From positions 1-25,229 of the forward strand of contig DASTKT010000063.1 in NCBI GenBank assembly GCA_035715725.1: 25,229 nt of DNA, given 5' to 3'. Source of the DNA: JADGGV01 sp035715725 (GTDB taxonomy: Bacteria > Gemmatimonadota > Gemmatimonadetes > Longimicrobiales > RSA9). This document shows positions 8,041 to 18,704 of the stretch, in pieces (the stretch's first letter is position 1; the number at the start of each line of letters is the position of its first letter). Both the position numbers and the translations under genes were made by a program. A model generated the notes under the pieces. It was not told the origin of the DNA. It saw only the letters and a list, made by a program, of their open reading frames with translations, and ran no database searches.

Positions 8041-10224
8041 ATGCCCCGGATGTCCTGGTTGCCGTGCTTGTCGGCCGCGACGCCGACGGGGGCGGCGCTC
8101 GGCCTGGCGGTTCTGCTCGCCGCGGCGTGCACGGACACGGTCGTCACGCCGGTCGATGTCGCCGTGGTCGAGATCGCGCCGAACCCGGCGTCCGTGCGCG
8201 TCGGCGCCTCCGTGCGCCTGCGGGCCAGCCTGCGGGACTCGGCCGGGCACGAGCTCAGCCGGCGGATCGTCTGGTCGAGCGACGATCCGCGGGTGGCCGT
8301 CGTGGACACGGCCGGCGTGGTGCGCGGCGTGGCGACGGGCGCGACCACGATCCGGGCGGCGGTCGGCGGCCGCACCGGCACGACGCGCGTCTCCGTCCAG
8401 CGCGGCCCGGCCGTCCACCTCGAGCTGCCGGGCGTCCGCCTCCTCGCGGAGCGGAACCAGACCTCCCCGGCGACCCGCGACATCCTCGTCACGAACGCCG
8501 GCGACGGCACGCTGGACGGGTTGAGCGTCGCCGTCGCGTACGCCGAGGGCCAGCCGGGCGGCTGGCTCGATGCGCGGCTCGCGGCCGCGACCGCCCCGAC
8601 GACCGTGGTGCTCGAGGCGCGCCCCGGCACCATGGCCGTCGGCGACTACGCGGCGACCGTGACCGTGAGCGCGCCGGGCGCGGGCGAGCCGGCGAGCCTG
8701 GCGGTCACGTTCACGGTGGCGCCGCCGCCGCCCGGGCCGCCCGGGGCGCCGCGCCAGCTCGCGGGCACGGCCATCTCCGCCACCGAGGTGGCGCTGAGCT
8801 GGGTCCGGGGCAGCACGGACGAGCGCGAGTTCCGCATCGAGCGGCGCGTCGGCACCGGCGGCGCCTGGGCGCAGGTCGGGCTCGCCCCCGCCGGCGCCAC
8901 GAGCCATACCGACGTGGGCGCGCCGCCGGCCAGCTCGCTGTTCTACCGCGTCGTCGCCTGCAACGGCGCGGGGTGCTCCGGCTACTCGAACGAGGCGGCC
9001 GTGCAGACGCCGGCGCAGCCGGTCCTCGCGCTCGACCGCAGCGTGCTCGTGTTCGGCGCCGTGGCCGGCGGCGCCAACCCCGCAGCGCAGGCCGTGGCCG
9101 TGACGAACACCGGCGGCTCGTCGCTCACGGGGCTCGCCGTGAGCGTCGGCTACGCGGCGGGCGAGCCGGCGGGGTGGCTCGACGCCACGTTCGACGCCAC
9201 CACCGCGCCGACGGCGCTGCGCGTGCTGGCCCACGTCTCGGGGCTCGCGCCCGGGAGCTACCACGCCACGCTGACCGTGAGCGCGCCGGGCGCGCTCGGC
9301 AGCCCCGCGACGGTCGCGGTCCGCTTCGACGTCGTCGCCCCGCCGCCGAGCCCGCCGGCCGCGCCGACCGGCCTGGTGGCGCAGGCGACGTCCGCCACGC
9401 TCGTCACGCTGACCTGGCAGGACGCGAGCGCGAACGAGACGGCCTTCGTCGTGGAGCGGCAATCCGGGAGCGCCGCGTTCGCGGTCGTCGACAGCGTCGG
9501 CGCGAACACGACGTCGCTCCAGGACGCGGTCGCGCCGGCCACGACCTACACGTACCGCGTCAAGGCCTGCAACGCCGGCGGCTGCTCCGCGTACTCGAAC
9601 ACCGCGCAGGCGACGACGCCGGCCGCGGCCGCCCCGCCCACCGCGACGACGCTCCCCGCATCCGGCGTGACCGCCTCCGCCGCCACGCTGAACGGCGCCG
9701 TCACGCCGAACCTCGCGGCGACGACGGCGTACTTCGAGTGGGGCACGAGCGCGACCTCGCTCACCGCGTCGACGTCCGCCCAGTCCGTCGGCTCCGATGC
9801 CACCGTCCACGCGGTCACGGCCGCGCTGTCCGGCCTCGCCCCGGCGACGACCTACTTCTTCCGCGTGGTCGCGCAGAACGCGCAGGGGCGGACGGACGGC
9901 GCCGTGCTCAGCTTCACGACGGCGGCCGCGCCGCCGCCGCCGCCCACGCCGCCCGCGGCGCCGAGCCAGCTCTCGGTCCTGGGGACGACCAAGAGCAGCG
10001 TGGACCTGGCCTGGAAGGACAACGCCAACAACGAGACCAGCTTCGAGGTCGAGCGGCAGGATCCGCACGGGCAGTTCAGGAAGGTGGCGACGCTGGGGGC
10101 CAACGTGACATCTTACTCCGATGGCGGGCTGAAGTCGAAGTCCGACTATGACTACCGCGTACGCGCCTGCAACGCCGTCGGCTGCTCGGCGTACTCGAAC
10201 CCGGTCTCCGCGAAGACCCACTAG
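8041..10224 (+). CDS. Big_2/fibronectin III multidomain lipoprotein
   Basis: The 727-residue protein has a hydrophobic leader ending at LLAAAC (Cys30), a likely lipidation site. A Big_2-like Ig domain comes first (about 38-125: VAVVEIAPNPASVRVG, then GVVRGVATGATTIRA). Two related beta-domains with the phrase GGWLDARLAAATAPT / AGWLDATFDATTAPT follow (about 140-225 and 335-430), each followed by an FN3 module (PGAPRQLAGTAISATEVALSW and PAAPTGLVAQATSATLVTL). An FN3-like domain with AYFEWGTS and a final FN3 ending in AYSNPVSAKTH complete it. It is probably a surface or periplasmic adhesion or scaffold protein. Start 8041 is preferred because TGAGGCG lies 8-9 nt before it; ATG 8029 and 7984 are in frame alternatives. 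The gap to the TPR gene is 63 nt and to the FHA gene 18 nt, so they are likely co-transcribed. Confidence 0.82.
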   Translation: MPRMSWLPCLSAATPTGAALGLAVLLAAACTDTVVTPVDVAVVEIAPNPASVRVGASVRLRASLRDSAGHELSRRIVWSSDDPRVAVVDTAGVVRGVATGATTIRAAVGGRTGTTRVSVQRGPAVHLELPGVRLLAERNQTSPATRDILVTNAGDGTLDGLSVAVAYAEGQPGGWLDARLAAATAPTTVVLEARPGTMAVGDYAATVTVSAPGAGEPASLAVTFTVAPPPPGPPGAPRQLAGTAISATEVALSWVRGSTDEREFRIERRVGTGGAWAQVGLAPAGATSHTDVGAPPASSLFYRVVACNGAGCSGYSNEAAVQTPAQPVLALDRSVLVFGAVAGGANPAAQAVAVTNTGGSSLTGLAVSVGYAAGEPAGWLDATFDATTAPTALRVLAHVSGLAPGSYHATLTVSAPGALGSPATVAVRFDVVAPPPSPPAAPTGLVAQATSATLVTLTWQDASANETAFVVERQSGSAAFAVVDSVGANTTSLQDAVAPATTYTYRVKACNAGGCSAYSNTAQATTPAAAAPPTATTLPASGVTASAATLNGAVTPNLAATTAYFEWGTSATSLTASTSAQSVGSDATVHAVTAALSGLAPATTYFFRVVAQNAQGRTDGAVLSFTTAAAPPPPPTPPAAPSQLSVLGTTKSSVDLAWKDNANNETSFEVERQDPHGQFRKVATLGANVTSYSDGGLKSKSDYDYRVRACNAVGCSAYSNPVSAKTH

Positions 10225-10242
10225 GAAGTCCGACCGTCGACG

Positions 10243-11280
10243 ATGACGAAAACACCGAACGCCGGCATCCCCGCCTTCCGCAGCGGGACGCCCGGCCGCG
10301 CCCGGTGCGCGGCCGGGGCTTGGCGTTGCCTCTCCATCGGCCTCCTCCTCCTCGCGCTGACCGTGCCGGCCGCCGCGCAGCAGCACCGCGGCGGCGATGC
10401 CGCGGACGACGATCGCGACGGCGTGCCGAATCTCCTCGACCGCTGCCTGTACACCGGGGCCGGCGCCCGCGTCGACGACGTCGGCTGCCCGCTGAAGCAG
10501 GACGAGCGCGACGACGCGCGGACCATCCTGATCGCCGCCGGGGCGCTCCTGGTGCTGCTCACGCTGGGCGGCGTCCTCTGGGTCCGGCGCGCGCGCCGGG
10601 AGGCGGCGCCGGAGGAGCACGTCCCGCTGATCCTGTTCGCGCCGCAGCCGGGGCACGCGCCGCTTCCGGCGCCGCCGCCGCGGACGGCCGCGCCGCCCGA
10701 GCGGGCGAACGCCCCGCCGCCGGCCGGCCGCGCGGGGCCGCCGGGCGCCGTGCCGCCTCCATTCGCCCCCGCCGCGCCGCCGGCCGCCGCACCGTCTCTC
10801 CCCGTCCCGTCCGCGCCGCCGCCGGCCGCCGCGCCGGGGTGGCCCGAGCCGGCCGCGCCCGGCATCGGCTCCTTCGGCGAGCCGCCGACGCCGCGCCCCG
10901 GCAACGGCGGCGGCATCGTCTCCGGGGCCTCCGCCGCGGACAGCACGCTGCGCCTGTTGCCGGGTCGCCTCGAGGTGCTGGCCGGCGCCGGCGACCGCGA
11001 GATCCGCTTCGTTCAGGGATCGGCCGCGGTGACCGAGATTACGGTGGGGAGGCAGACGGGGCCGGCCACGCGCCACCTCCAGCTTCCGGCGCCGACCGTG
11101 AGCCGGCTGCACGCGCGGCTGCGCTACGAGAGCGGGAGCTGGAGCATCGCGAACCTGTCGCGGACGAACCCGGTGGTCGTGAACGGCGCGCCGATGAGCG
11201 ACGTCACGGCCGAGCACCGGTTGTGCGAGGGGGACCGGATCGAGGTCGGGGAGTATATCTTCATCTTCCATGAGCGGTAG
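10243..11280 (+). CDS. membrane FHA-domain protein with exported TSP3 calcium motif
   Basis: A 345-residue product. An N-terminal hydrophobic signal segment (LSIGLLLLALTVPAAAQQ, about 30-47) is followed by DDDRDGVPNLLDRC at residues 55-68, an Asp-rich thrombospondin type-3-like calcium motif with paired Cys. A membrane helix (about 94-115, ILIAAGALLVLLTLGGVLWV) ends in basic RRARR, placing the rest in the cytoplasm. About 120 residues of Pro/Ala-rich linker precede an FHA domain (about 255-343) with TVGRQ, SRLHA and NPVVVNG. FHA domains bind phosphothreonine, so this is a reader for the kinase encoded two genes on. The stop overlaps the PP2C gene start by 11 nt, which implies translational coupling. 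An Arg-rich N-terminal extension makes the exact start slightly uncertain. Confidence 0.85.
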   Translation: MTKTPNAGIPAFRSGTPGRARCAAGAWRCLSIGLLLLALTVPAAAQQHRGGDAADDDRDGVPNLLDRCLYTGAGARVDDVGCPLKQDERDDARTILIAAGALLVLLTLGGVLWVRRARREAAPEEHVPLILFAPQPGHAPLPAPPPRTAAPPERANAPPPAGRAGPPGAVPPPFAPAAPPAAAPSLPVPSAPPPAAAPGWPEPAAPGIGSFGEPPTPRPGNGGGIVSGASAADSTLRLLPGRLEVLAGAGDREIRFVQGSAAVTEITVGRQTGPATRHLQLPAPTVSRLHARLRYESGSWSIANLSRTNPVVVNGAPMSDVTAEHRLCEGDRIEVGEYIFIFHER

Positions 11281-12244
11281 TCGCATGCGGACGCTCCAGC
11301 GGACCGGATGGTGGAGCGAGCGCGGACAGCGGCCATCGAACGAGGACGCGGCGCTCAGCCTGACGCTGGCGGACGACGCGGAGCTGGTCGCCGTGGCGGA
11401 CGGGATGGGCGGCCACGCGGCCGGCGAGGTGGCCAGCCGGGCGGCGCTCGAGGCGCTCTCGGCCGCGCTGCGCGGCGGCGCCGGGCTGCGCGAGGCCGTG
11501 CTCCAGGCGAACGCCGCGGTGCGCGACCTGGCCGAGCAGGACCCGGAGCGCGCCGGGATGGGCACGACGCTCGTCGTGCTGCTCCGCCGCGGCGGGCGCT
11601 ACGAGGTCGCGAACGTCGGCGACAGCCGCGCCTACCGGCTCGATGCCGCGGGGCTGCGCCAGCTCACGCACGACCACTCCTTCGCCGCCGAGGTGGTCCG
11701 CCGCGGCGAGATGACCGACGAGGAGGCGGCGCGCTCGCCGTGGCGGAACGCGCTGACCCGGGCCGTCGGCGGCCAGCCCGACATCGAGGTGGACCTCTTC
11801 GGGCCGTTCGACGCCGGCGAGCCCCACGCGGTTCTCCTGTGCACGGACGGGGTATACCGCGTGCTGGGCGCGGCGGAGCTGGCCGAGCGCCTGGCCGGCG
11901 GCGCGCCGGCCGACGCCGCCGCCCGCGCCCTCGCCGACGACGCGATCCGCGCCGGCAGCGAGGACAACGTGACGGCGGCGGTCGTCGTGTTCGGCGGGTG
12001 GGGGGAGGCGGCGGAGGGCGCGGCCCGGACCTCCGCGGCCGCGGAGCCCGCGCCCTTCGCCCGCGAGCGTGCGGCGCCGGTGCACCGCCAGATCCACGAC
12101 CCCGACCCGGCGTCGCGGACGCTGCACCCGCCGCGGCGCAGCCGGGCGGTGTGGCGCTGGCGGATGCTCGAGGGCGCCGTGTTCCTGGTGGCGATCCTGC
12201 TCCTGCTCGGCCTGATGGTCGGCCTCGTCTTCTTCATGGATTAG
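11270..12244 (+). CDS. PP2C-type Ser/Thr phosphatase with C-terminal membrane anchor
   Basis: The 324-residue protein has the metal-dependent PPM/PP2C motifs: SNEDA (24-28), VAVADGMGGHAAGE (metal ligand Asp44), NVGDSRAYR, LLCTDGVYR and EDNVT. It would remove phosphate from Ser/Thr. After the catalytic domain (to about residue 245) comes a basic and Pro-containing linker, then a hydrophobic tail (about 302-322, VFLVAILLLLGLMVGLVFF) that anchors it to the membrane with the catalytic part in the cytoplasm. The ATG at 11270 overlaps the end of the FHA gene by 11 nt; a second in-frame ATG at 11285 is possible. The receptor kinase begins 44 nt downstream. This is the natural eraser partner for that kinase. 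Confidence 0.93.
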   Translation: MSGSRMRTLQRTGWWSERGQRPSNEDAALSLTLADDAELVAVADGMGGHAAGEVASRAALEALSAALRGGAGLREAVLQANAAVRDLAEQDPERAGMGTTLVVLLRRGGRYEVANVGDSRAYRLDAAGLRQLTHDHSFAAEVVRRGEMTDEEAARSPWRNALTRAVGGQPDIEVDLFGPFDAGEPHAVLLCTDGVYRVLGAAELAERLAGGAPADAAARALADDAIRAGSEDNVTAAVVVFGGWGEAAEGAARTSAAAEPAPFARERAAPVHRQIHDPDPASRTLHPPRRSRAVWRWRMLEGAVFLVAILLLLGLMVGLVFFMD

Positions 12245-12288
12245 GGCGGGGAGCGCATCGTGCCGGGGTACGTCAAGCAAGGGATCGG

Positions 12289-15336
<3,048 letters not shown>

Positions 15337-15367
15337 TAGTCGAATTCTCGGGTATCGGAACGGATTT

Positions 15368-15616
15368 TTTTCACAGGGAGCTTGGGAGCGGGGGAGAACG
15401 GCCTGAGCCGGTGGGGGGCGGGGTTCGTCGCATTTGAGACATCCTTTTGGGGGTTGGACCGGTGGAACGAGGGTCACCGGTCCAACCCCCAGCTCGTTCT
15501 CCGGCGACGGAGGCGGCGCAACCCGGACCCGACTTCAAGAGTGGATCCGTTCGCCGCAGCCGCTGCTCTCCACCGCGTCGGGCTGTTCTCCCCCGCTCCC
15601 AAGCTCCCTGTGAAAA
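15368..15616. repeat. TIR element, copy 1 (family B)
   Basis: Bases 15368-15399 and 15585-15616 form a perfect 32-bp inverted repeat beginning TTTTCACAGGGAGC and ending GGAGAAC. Inside is a second, 16-bp perfect hairpin (15449-15464 with 15475-15490; core GTTGGACCGGTG). No coding potential was found in the 185-bp interior. It fills the gap between the convergent kinase and cytochrome genes, 31 nt from one stop and 10 nt from the other, so it could also end transcription from both sides. A diverged copy lies at 16738-17098. Confidence 0.9.
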
Positions 15617-15626
15617 TCGTCGTTCT

Positions 15627-16607
15627 CTACTTCTTCTCGACCTTCCGCACCGTCGGCCCCGTCGCGTTCTCCACCGGCGCCAGCGACCGCAGGTAGCGGT
15701 AGATCGCGCGCACGTCCGTCTCGCTCATCGAGCGGAACGCCGTCCACGGCATGTGCGTGCCGTCCACGAGCTTCCCCGCCCGGAACCGGGCGACGAAGCG
15801 GTCCTCGCTCCACGACGTGATGTGGCCGGTCTTCGCGTCCGGCGTGAGGTTCGGCGTCGTGAAGAGGATCGTGGGATCGCCGTCGTCCCGCATCTCGAGG
15901 CCGCCGGCGAACTTCGGACCGGTGAACGAGCCGTCCACCATGCTCCGCTTCGTGTGGCAGCCGACGCACTCGGCCACGAAATTCGCGAGGTACGCGCCGC
16001 GCTCGACGGTCGGCGCTTCGGCGGGCGCCGCCGCCCGCGCGGGCGCGCTGGGGCCGCTCGGGCGGATCAGATAGGAAAGGATCAGCTTGCCGAGGTAGTT
16101 CGGTCGGCGGTCCGGCACCGGGTTGTAGACCGCCGGCTGCGAGCGCAGGAACGAGATCAGCGCGACGACGTCGTCGTCGCTCAGGTCCTGGTAGTTCATG
16201 AACGGCACGGCGGCCCGCCCGTCCGGCCGCACGTTGTGCCGGAGCATGCGCGCGAGCTGCCCGTCGGTGAAGCGGCCGATCCCCGTCGCGCGGTCCGGCG
16301 TCAGGTTCGGCGTCCAGATCGTGGCGACGGGGAGACGGAACTCGTTGCCGCCGGCGAGCGGCGGCTCCTCCCCCGCGTCCAGCTTCTTTGCCTGCTCCGC
16401 CGTCATGTGGCAGTAGGCGCAGTGCGCCGGGCCGTACGCCAGGTAGCGGCCCTTCGCGATGATCACCGGGTCCGCGCTGGCGTGCAGCCTCGGCTCAGCC
16501 ACGTCGAACGTCTGGTTGTAGCGGAACGGCGCCGCCGCGGCGATGCCGATGACCACGACCACGGCGAGCCCGGCGATCCCGAGCGCGATCCGCTTCACCT
16601 TGCGCAT
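15627..16607 (-). CDS. membrane-anchored diheme cytochrome c
   Basis: The 326-residue protein has an N-terminal basic, hydrophobic segment (MRKVKRIALGIAGLAVVVVI) that serves as membrane anchor or signal. Two c-type haem sites follow: CAYCH at 63-67 and CVGCH at 214-218. Each is followed by the shared phrase TPNLTPD and a later Met-containing segment (VPFMNYQDLSDDDV; HMPWTAFRSMSETDV) able to give the distal haem ligand. The two halves look like a duplicated cytochrome c domain, as in electron-transfer subunits of periplasmic dehydrogenases. Its redox partner is not in the window. Start 16607 is chosen over a more upstream in-frame codon because GGAGGGAGA lies 6-7 nt before it. The gene is bracketed by two copies of the same repeat element (15368-15616 and 16738-17098). 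Confidence 0.9.
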   Translation of the reverse strand: MRKVKRIALGIAGLAVVVVIGIAAAAPFRYNQTFDVAEPRLHASADPVIIAKGRYLAYGPAHCAYCHMTAEQAKKLDAGEEPPLAGGNEFRLPVATIWTPNLTPDRATGIGRFTDGQLARMLRHNVRPDGRAAVPFMNYQDLSDDDVVALISFLRSQPAVYNPVPDRRPNYLGKLILSYLIRPSGPSAPARAAAPAEAPTVERGAYLANFVAECVGCHTKRSMVDGSFTGPKFAGGLEMRDDGDPTILFTTPNLTPDAKTGHITSWSEDRFVARFRAGKLVDGTHMPWTAFRSMSETDVRAIYRYLRSLAPVENATGPTVRKVEKK

Positions 16608-16737
16608 ATCGTTCTCCCTCCGAGGGGGTTCTCTCGACGGCGCCAACGATCGGCATCACGGGGCGGCGCAACCAGGGTCGATCGAACCAGGAGTGCCGGC
16701 GGAGGGGGACGTGCGGGCGTCGGCGTGCGAACACCTT

Positions 16738-17098
16738 TTTTCACCGGGCGCAAGGGAGCTAGAGAGAACTGCAATGAGGCGGCGCGACCGGCGTCGCACC
16801 CGCATGCTTTCTTGAGGTGGACCGGCGGTACGCCGGTCACCGGGGCGACTTCATTCTTCGAACTGGACCGGCGGACCGAAGGTCATCGGTGCAACTCCGT
16901 CGTTCGAGGTGGATCGCCGTGAGGCGGGTCGCCGGTTGCAGCGTTGGACCGGGAATCCGCGGCTCACCGGTCCAACTCGAAATCGCTGTATCCACGTCGG
17001 AGCCGGCGTCGCCCGGTCCAGATTTCGAATGTGATGCGTTGGCCGGGCACGCGCCCCACGCCGCGCGTCCTCCCGTGCTCCCCTGCTCCCTGTGAAAA
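16738..17098. repeat. TIR element, copy 2 (family B), diverged
   Basis: The ends at 16738-16769 and 17067-17098 match the 32-bp terminal repeat of copy 1 at about 25 and 27 of 32 positions, in inverted orientation, both with T-rich/A-rich outer ends. The 361-bp element is longer than copy 1 because it holds five internal hairpin units instead of one. It has no convincing gene. It occupies the gap between the divergent cytochrome and aminotransferase genes. Confidence 0.85.
16817..17022. repeat. tandem array of five 32-nt hairpin units
   Basis: Units start at 16817, 16863, 16909, 16944 and 16990, so the spacing is 46, 46, 35 and 46 nt. Each is about 32 nt and approximates TTGGACCGG...GGTCACCGGTCCAA, able to fold on itself. 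The 14-nt stretches between units differ, though most carry a TTCGA or TCGAA core; the third gap has lost 11 nt. A sixth unit of this type is the hairpin of copy 1 (15453-15484). Confidence 0.8.
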
Positions 17099-17139
17099 AG
17101 TTCCTTCGGATGCCGACGCACCGCGGCGGCCCGCGTTCC

Positions 17140-17169
17140 TTGACGCTCGCCGCCGCGGGGCCGTACGAT
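17140..17169 (+). promoter_or_regulatory. sigma70-like promoter for the aminotransferase
   Basis: TTGACG (17140-17145) and TACGAT (17164-17169) are spaced by 18 nt. The predicted transcript start is about 17176, only about 5 nt before the first ATG (17181) and about 29 nt before the TTG start at 17205. Confidence 0.6.
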
Positions 17170-17192
17170 TGCGCACCGCCATGCATTCATCC

Positions 17193-17199
17193 AGGGAGG
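17193..17199 (+). promoter_or_regulatory. ribosome binding site that decides the aminotransferase start
   Basis: AGGGAGG lies 5 nt before TTG at 17205, while the upstream ATG at 17181 has no such site and almost no leader. This supports TTG as initiator. Confidence 0.6.
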
Positions 17200-17204
17200 C
17201 TCCC

Positions 17205-18527
17205 TTGCTCGAGACCGTGCCCACGTCCGCCCCCGCCGCGCCGGCGTCCGACGCGCGTCGCCTTCACGACGAGTACGTCTTCCCGTGCGTGAAGCCGTAC
17301 TACTCCGAGCCGCTCGTCCTGACCGAGGCGAGCGGCGTGCGGGTCCGCGACGACCGCGGGCGCGAGTACCTCGACCTGTTCGCCGGGATCCTGACCACGT
17401 CGGTCGGCCACTGCCATCCGGAGGTGGTCGACCGGGTCACGGAGCAGCTCCGGCGCCTCGGGCACACGTCCACGCTCTACCTGACCGAGGGGGAGGGCGC
17501 CGTGGCGGAGCGCCTGGCGCGCATCGCGCCCGGCCGGCTGAAGCGCACGTTCTTCACGAACAGCGGCTCGGAGGCGATCGAGACGGCCATCATGATCGCG
17601 TCGATGTACACGGGGCGCAGCGAGATCGTCGCGCTGCGCCACGCCTACTCCGGGCGCACGATCATGACGTCCAACATCACGGCGCACTCGACGTGGCGCC
17701 CGCTGGAGAGCCAGGTCGCCGGGATCAAGCACGCCAAGGGGCCCTACCCGTACCGCTGCCCGTTCCACGACCCGTGCGACGGCTCCTGCGTCGACCGCTT
17801 CGCCCGCGAGCTGATCGAGGTCATCGAGACGACGACGTCGGGGCGGCCGGCCGCGTTCATCGCCGAGCCGATCCAGGGCGTCGGCGGCTACGTCGTGCTC
17901 CCGCCGGCGTACGTCCGGCGCGCGGCCGAGATCATCCGCTCCTACGGCGGCCTCTACATCTCCGACGAGGTGCAGACCGGCTTCGGCCGCTCCGGCGGCC
18001 GCTGGTTCGGCATCGAGCACTCCGGCGTCGAGCCGGACATCATGGTCATGGCGAAGGGGATCGCGAACGGCGCGCCCGTCGGCGCCACGATGACCACCGA
18101 CGAGATCGCCGCCGCCTGGAGCTCGAAGACGATCTCGACGTTCGGCGGCAACCCGATCTCCATGGCTGCGGCCGAGGCCACGCTCGACGTCCTGGCGCGC
18201 GAGGATGCGCCCGCGCGCGCCTCGGCGCGCGGCGCCCAGCTCCGCGCCGGCCTCGAGGCGCTCCAGAGCCGCTACCCCTGGATCGGCGACGTGCGCGGGA
18301 TGGGACTCATGCAGGCGCTCGAGCTCGTCGACGACCCCGTCGCCAAGACGCACTCTCCGGCCAAGGCCGCATCTCTCCTCGAGGCCGCCAAGGACGAGGG
18401 CGTCCTCATCGGCCTCGGCGGCCGCTACGGCAACGTGATCCGCATGGGCCCGTCGCTGCTCATCACGGAGGACGAGATCGCCGAGGGGCTGGAGAAGCTG
18501 GGGCGGGCGTGCGCGCGGGTGGCGTAG
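17205..18527 (+). CDS. class-III PLP aminotransferase (AGT2-like)
   Basis: The 440-residue protein (TTG start) has the class-III aminotransferase pattern: NSGSEAIETAI for phosphate binding, FIAEPIQGVGG, SDEVQTGFGRSG with the cofactor Asp, and VMAKGIANGAPVGA with the Schiff-base Lys284. It most resembles alanine-glyoxylate/aspartate aminotransferase family members, which move an amino group between an amino acid and a 2-oxo acid; the exact substrates are not readable. A local Cys-rich stretch (YRCPFHDPCDGSCVDRF, about 184-200) may be structural. The promoter at 17140 and the AGGGAGG site favour TTG 17205; ATG 17181 would add eight residues. It is a single-gene unit, with repeat elements on both sides (16738-17098 and 18541-18669). 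Confidence 0.88.
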   Translation: MLETVPTSAPAAPASDARRLHDEYVFPCVKPYYSEPLVLTEASGVRVRDDRGREYLDLFAGILTTSVGHCHPEVVDRVTEQLRRLGHTSTLYLTEGEGAVAERLARIAPGRLKRTFFTNSGSEAIETAIMIASMYTGRSEIVALRHAYSGRTIMTSNITAHSTWRPLESQVAGIKHAKGPYPYRCPFHDPCDGSCVDRFARELIEVIETTTSGRPAAFIAEPIQGVGGYVVLPPAYVRRAAEIIRSYGGLYISDEVQTGFGRSGGRWFGIEHSGVEPDIMVMAKGIANGAPVGATMTTDEIAAAWSSKTISTFGGNPISMAAAEATLDVLAREDAPARASARGAQLRAGLEALQSRYPWIGDVRGMGLMQALELVDDPVAKTHSPAKAASLLEAAKDEGVLIGLGGRYGNVIRMGPSLLITEDEIAEGLEKLGRACARVA

Positions 18528-18540
18528 CCCGCTGACCCAC

Positions 18541-18669
18541 CCCGTCCCGTCCCGAATTCGGGCTCGGGCTCGGGCTCGGTTTCTTCCCGGACCCGGACCC
18601 GGTCCCGGCTGTCCCCGAGACACAGCCGGGACCGGGTCCGGGGCCTGCGGCCGCGGGGCCGGGTCCGGG
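18541..18669. repeat. GGACCC-rich palindromic repeat (family C), left copy
   Basis: The block has CCCGTCCCGTCCC, the palindrome CCCGAATTCGGG (18551-18562) and three tandem GGGCTC units. Then comes a perfect 21-bp hairpin (18592-18612 with 18622-18642, 9-nt loop) built of GGACCC/GGTCCC repeats, and a further GGGTCCGGG. It lies just downstream of the aminotransferase and could serve as its terminator hairpin, though no T-run follows. Confidence 0.75.
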
Positions 18670-18704
18670 AACATCCTCTCACCCCGATCGGGACGACCCT
18701 CCGG

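Noticed and set aside
6466..11565. A 1699-codon open frame on the minus strand, and similar giant frames at 4047-7112 and 12241-15477
   Set aside because: They lie opposite genes with clear domains, and their translations are Arg/Ala/Gly/His-rich without any domain. GC-rich codon use leaves such antisense frames open by chance.
15382..15696. 104-codon + strand frame across repeat copy 1
   Set aside because: It runs through both arms of the palindrome and into the cytochrome gene in antisense; no protein features.
16817..17022. CRISPR array
   Set aside because: The repeated units are palindromic but too diverged from each other, the gaps are only 14 nt and partly alike, and no cas gene is near.
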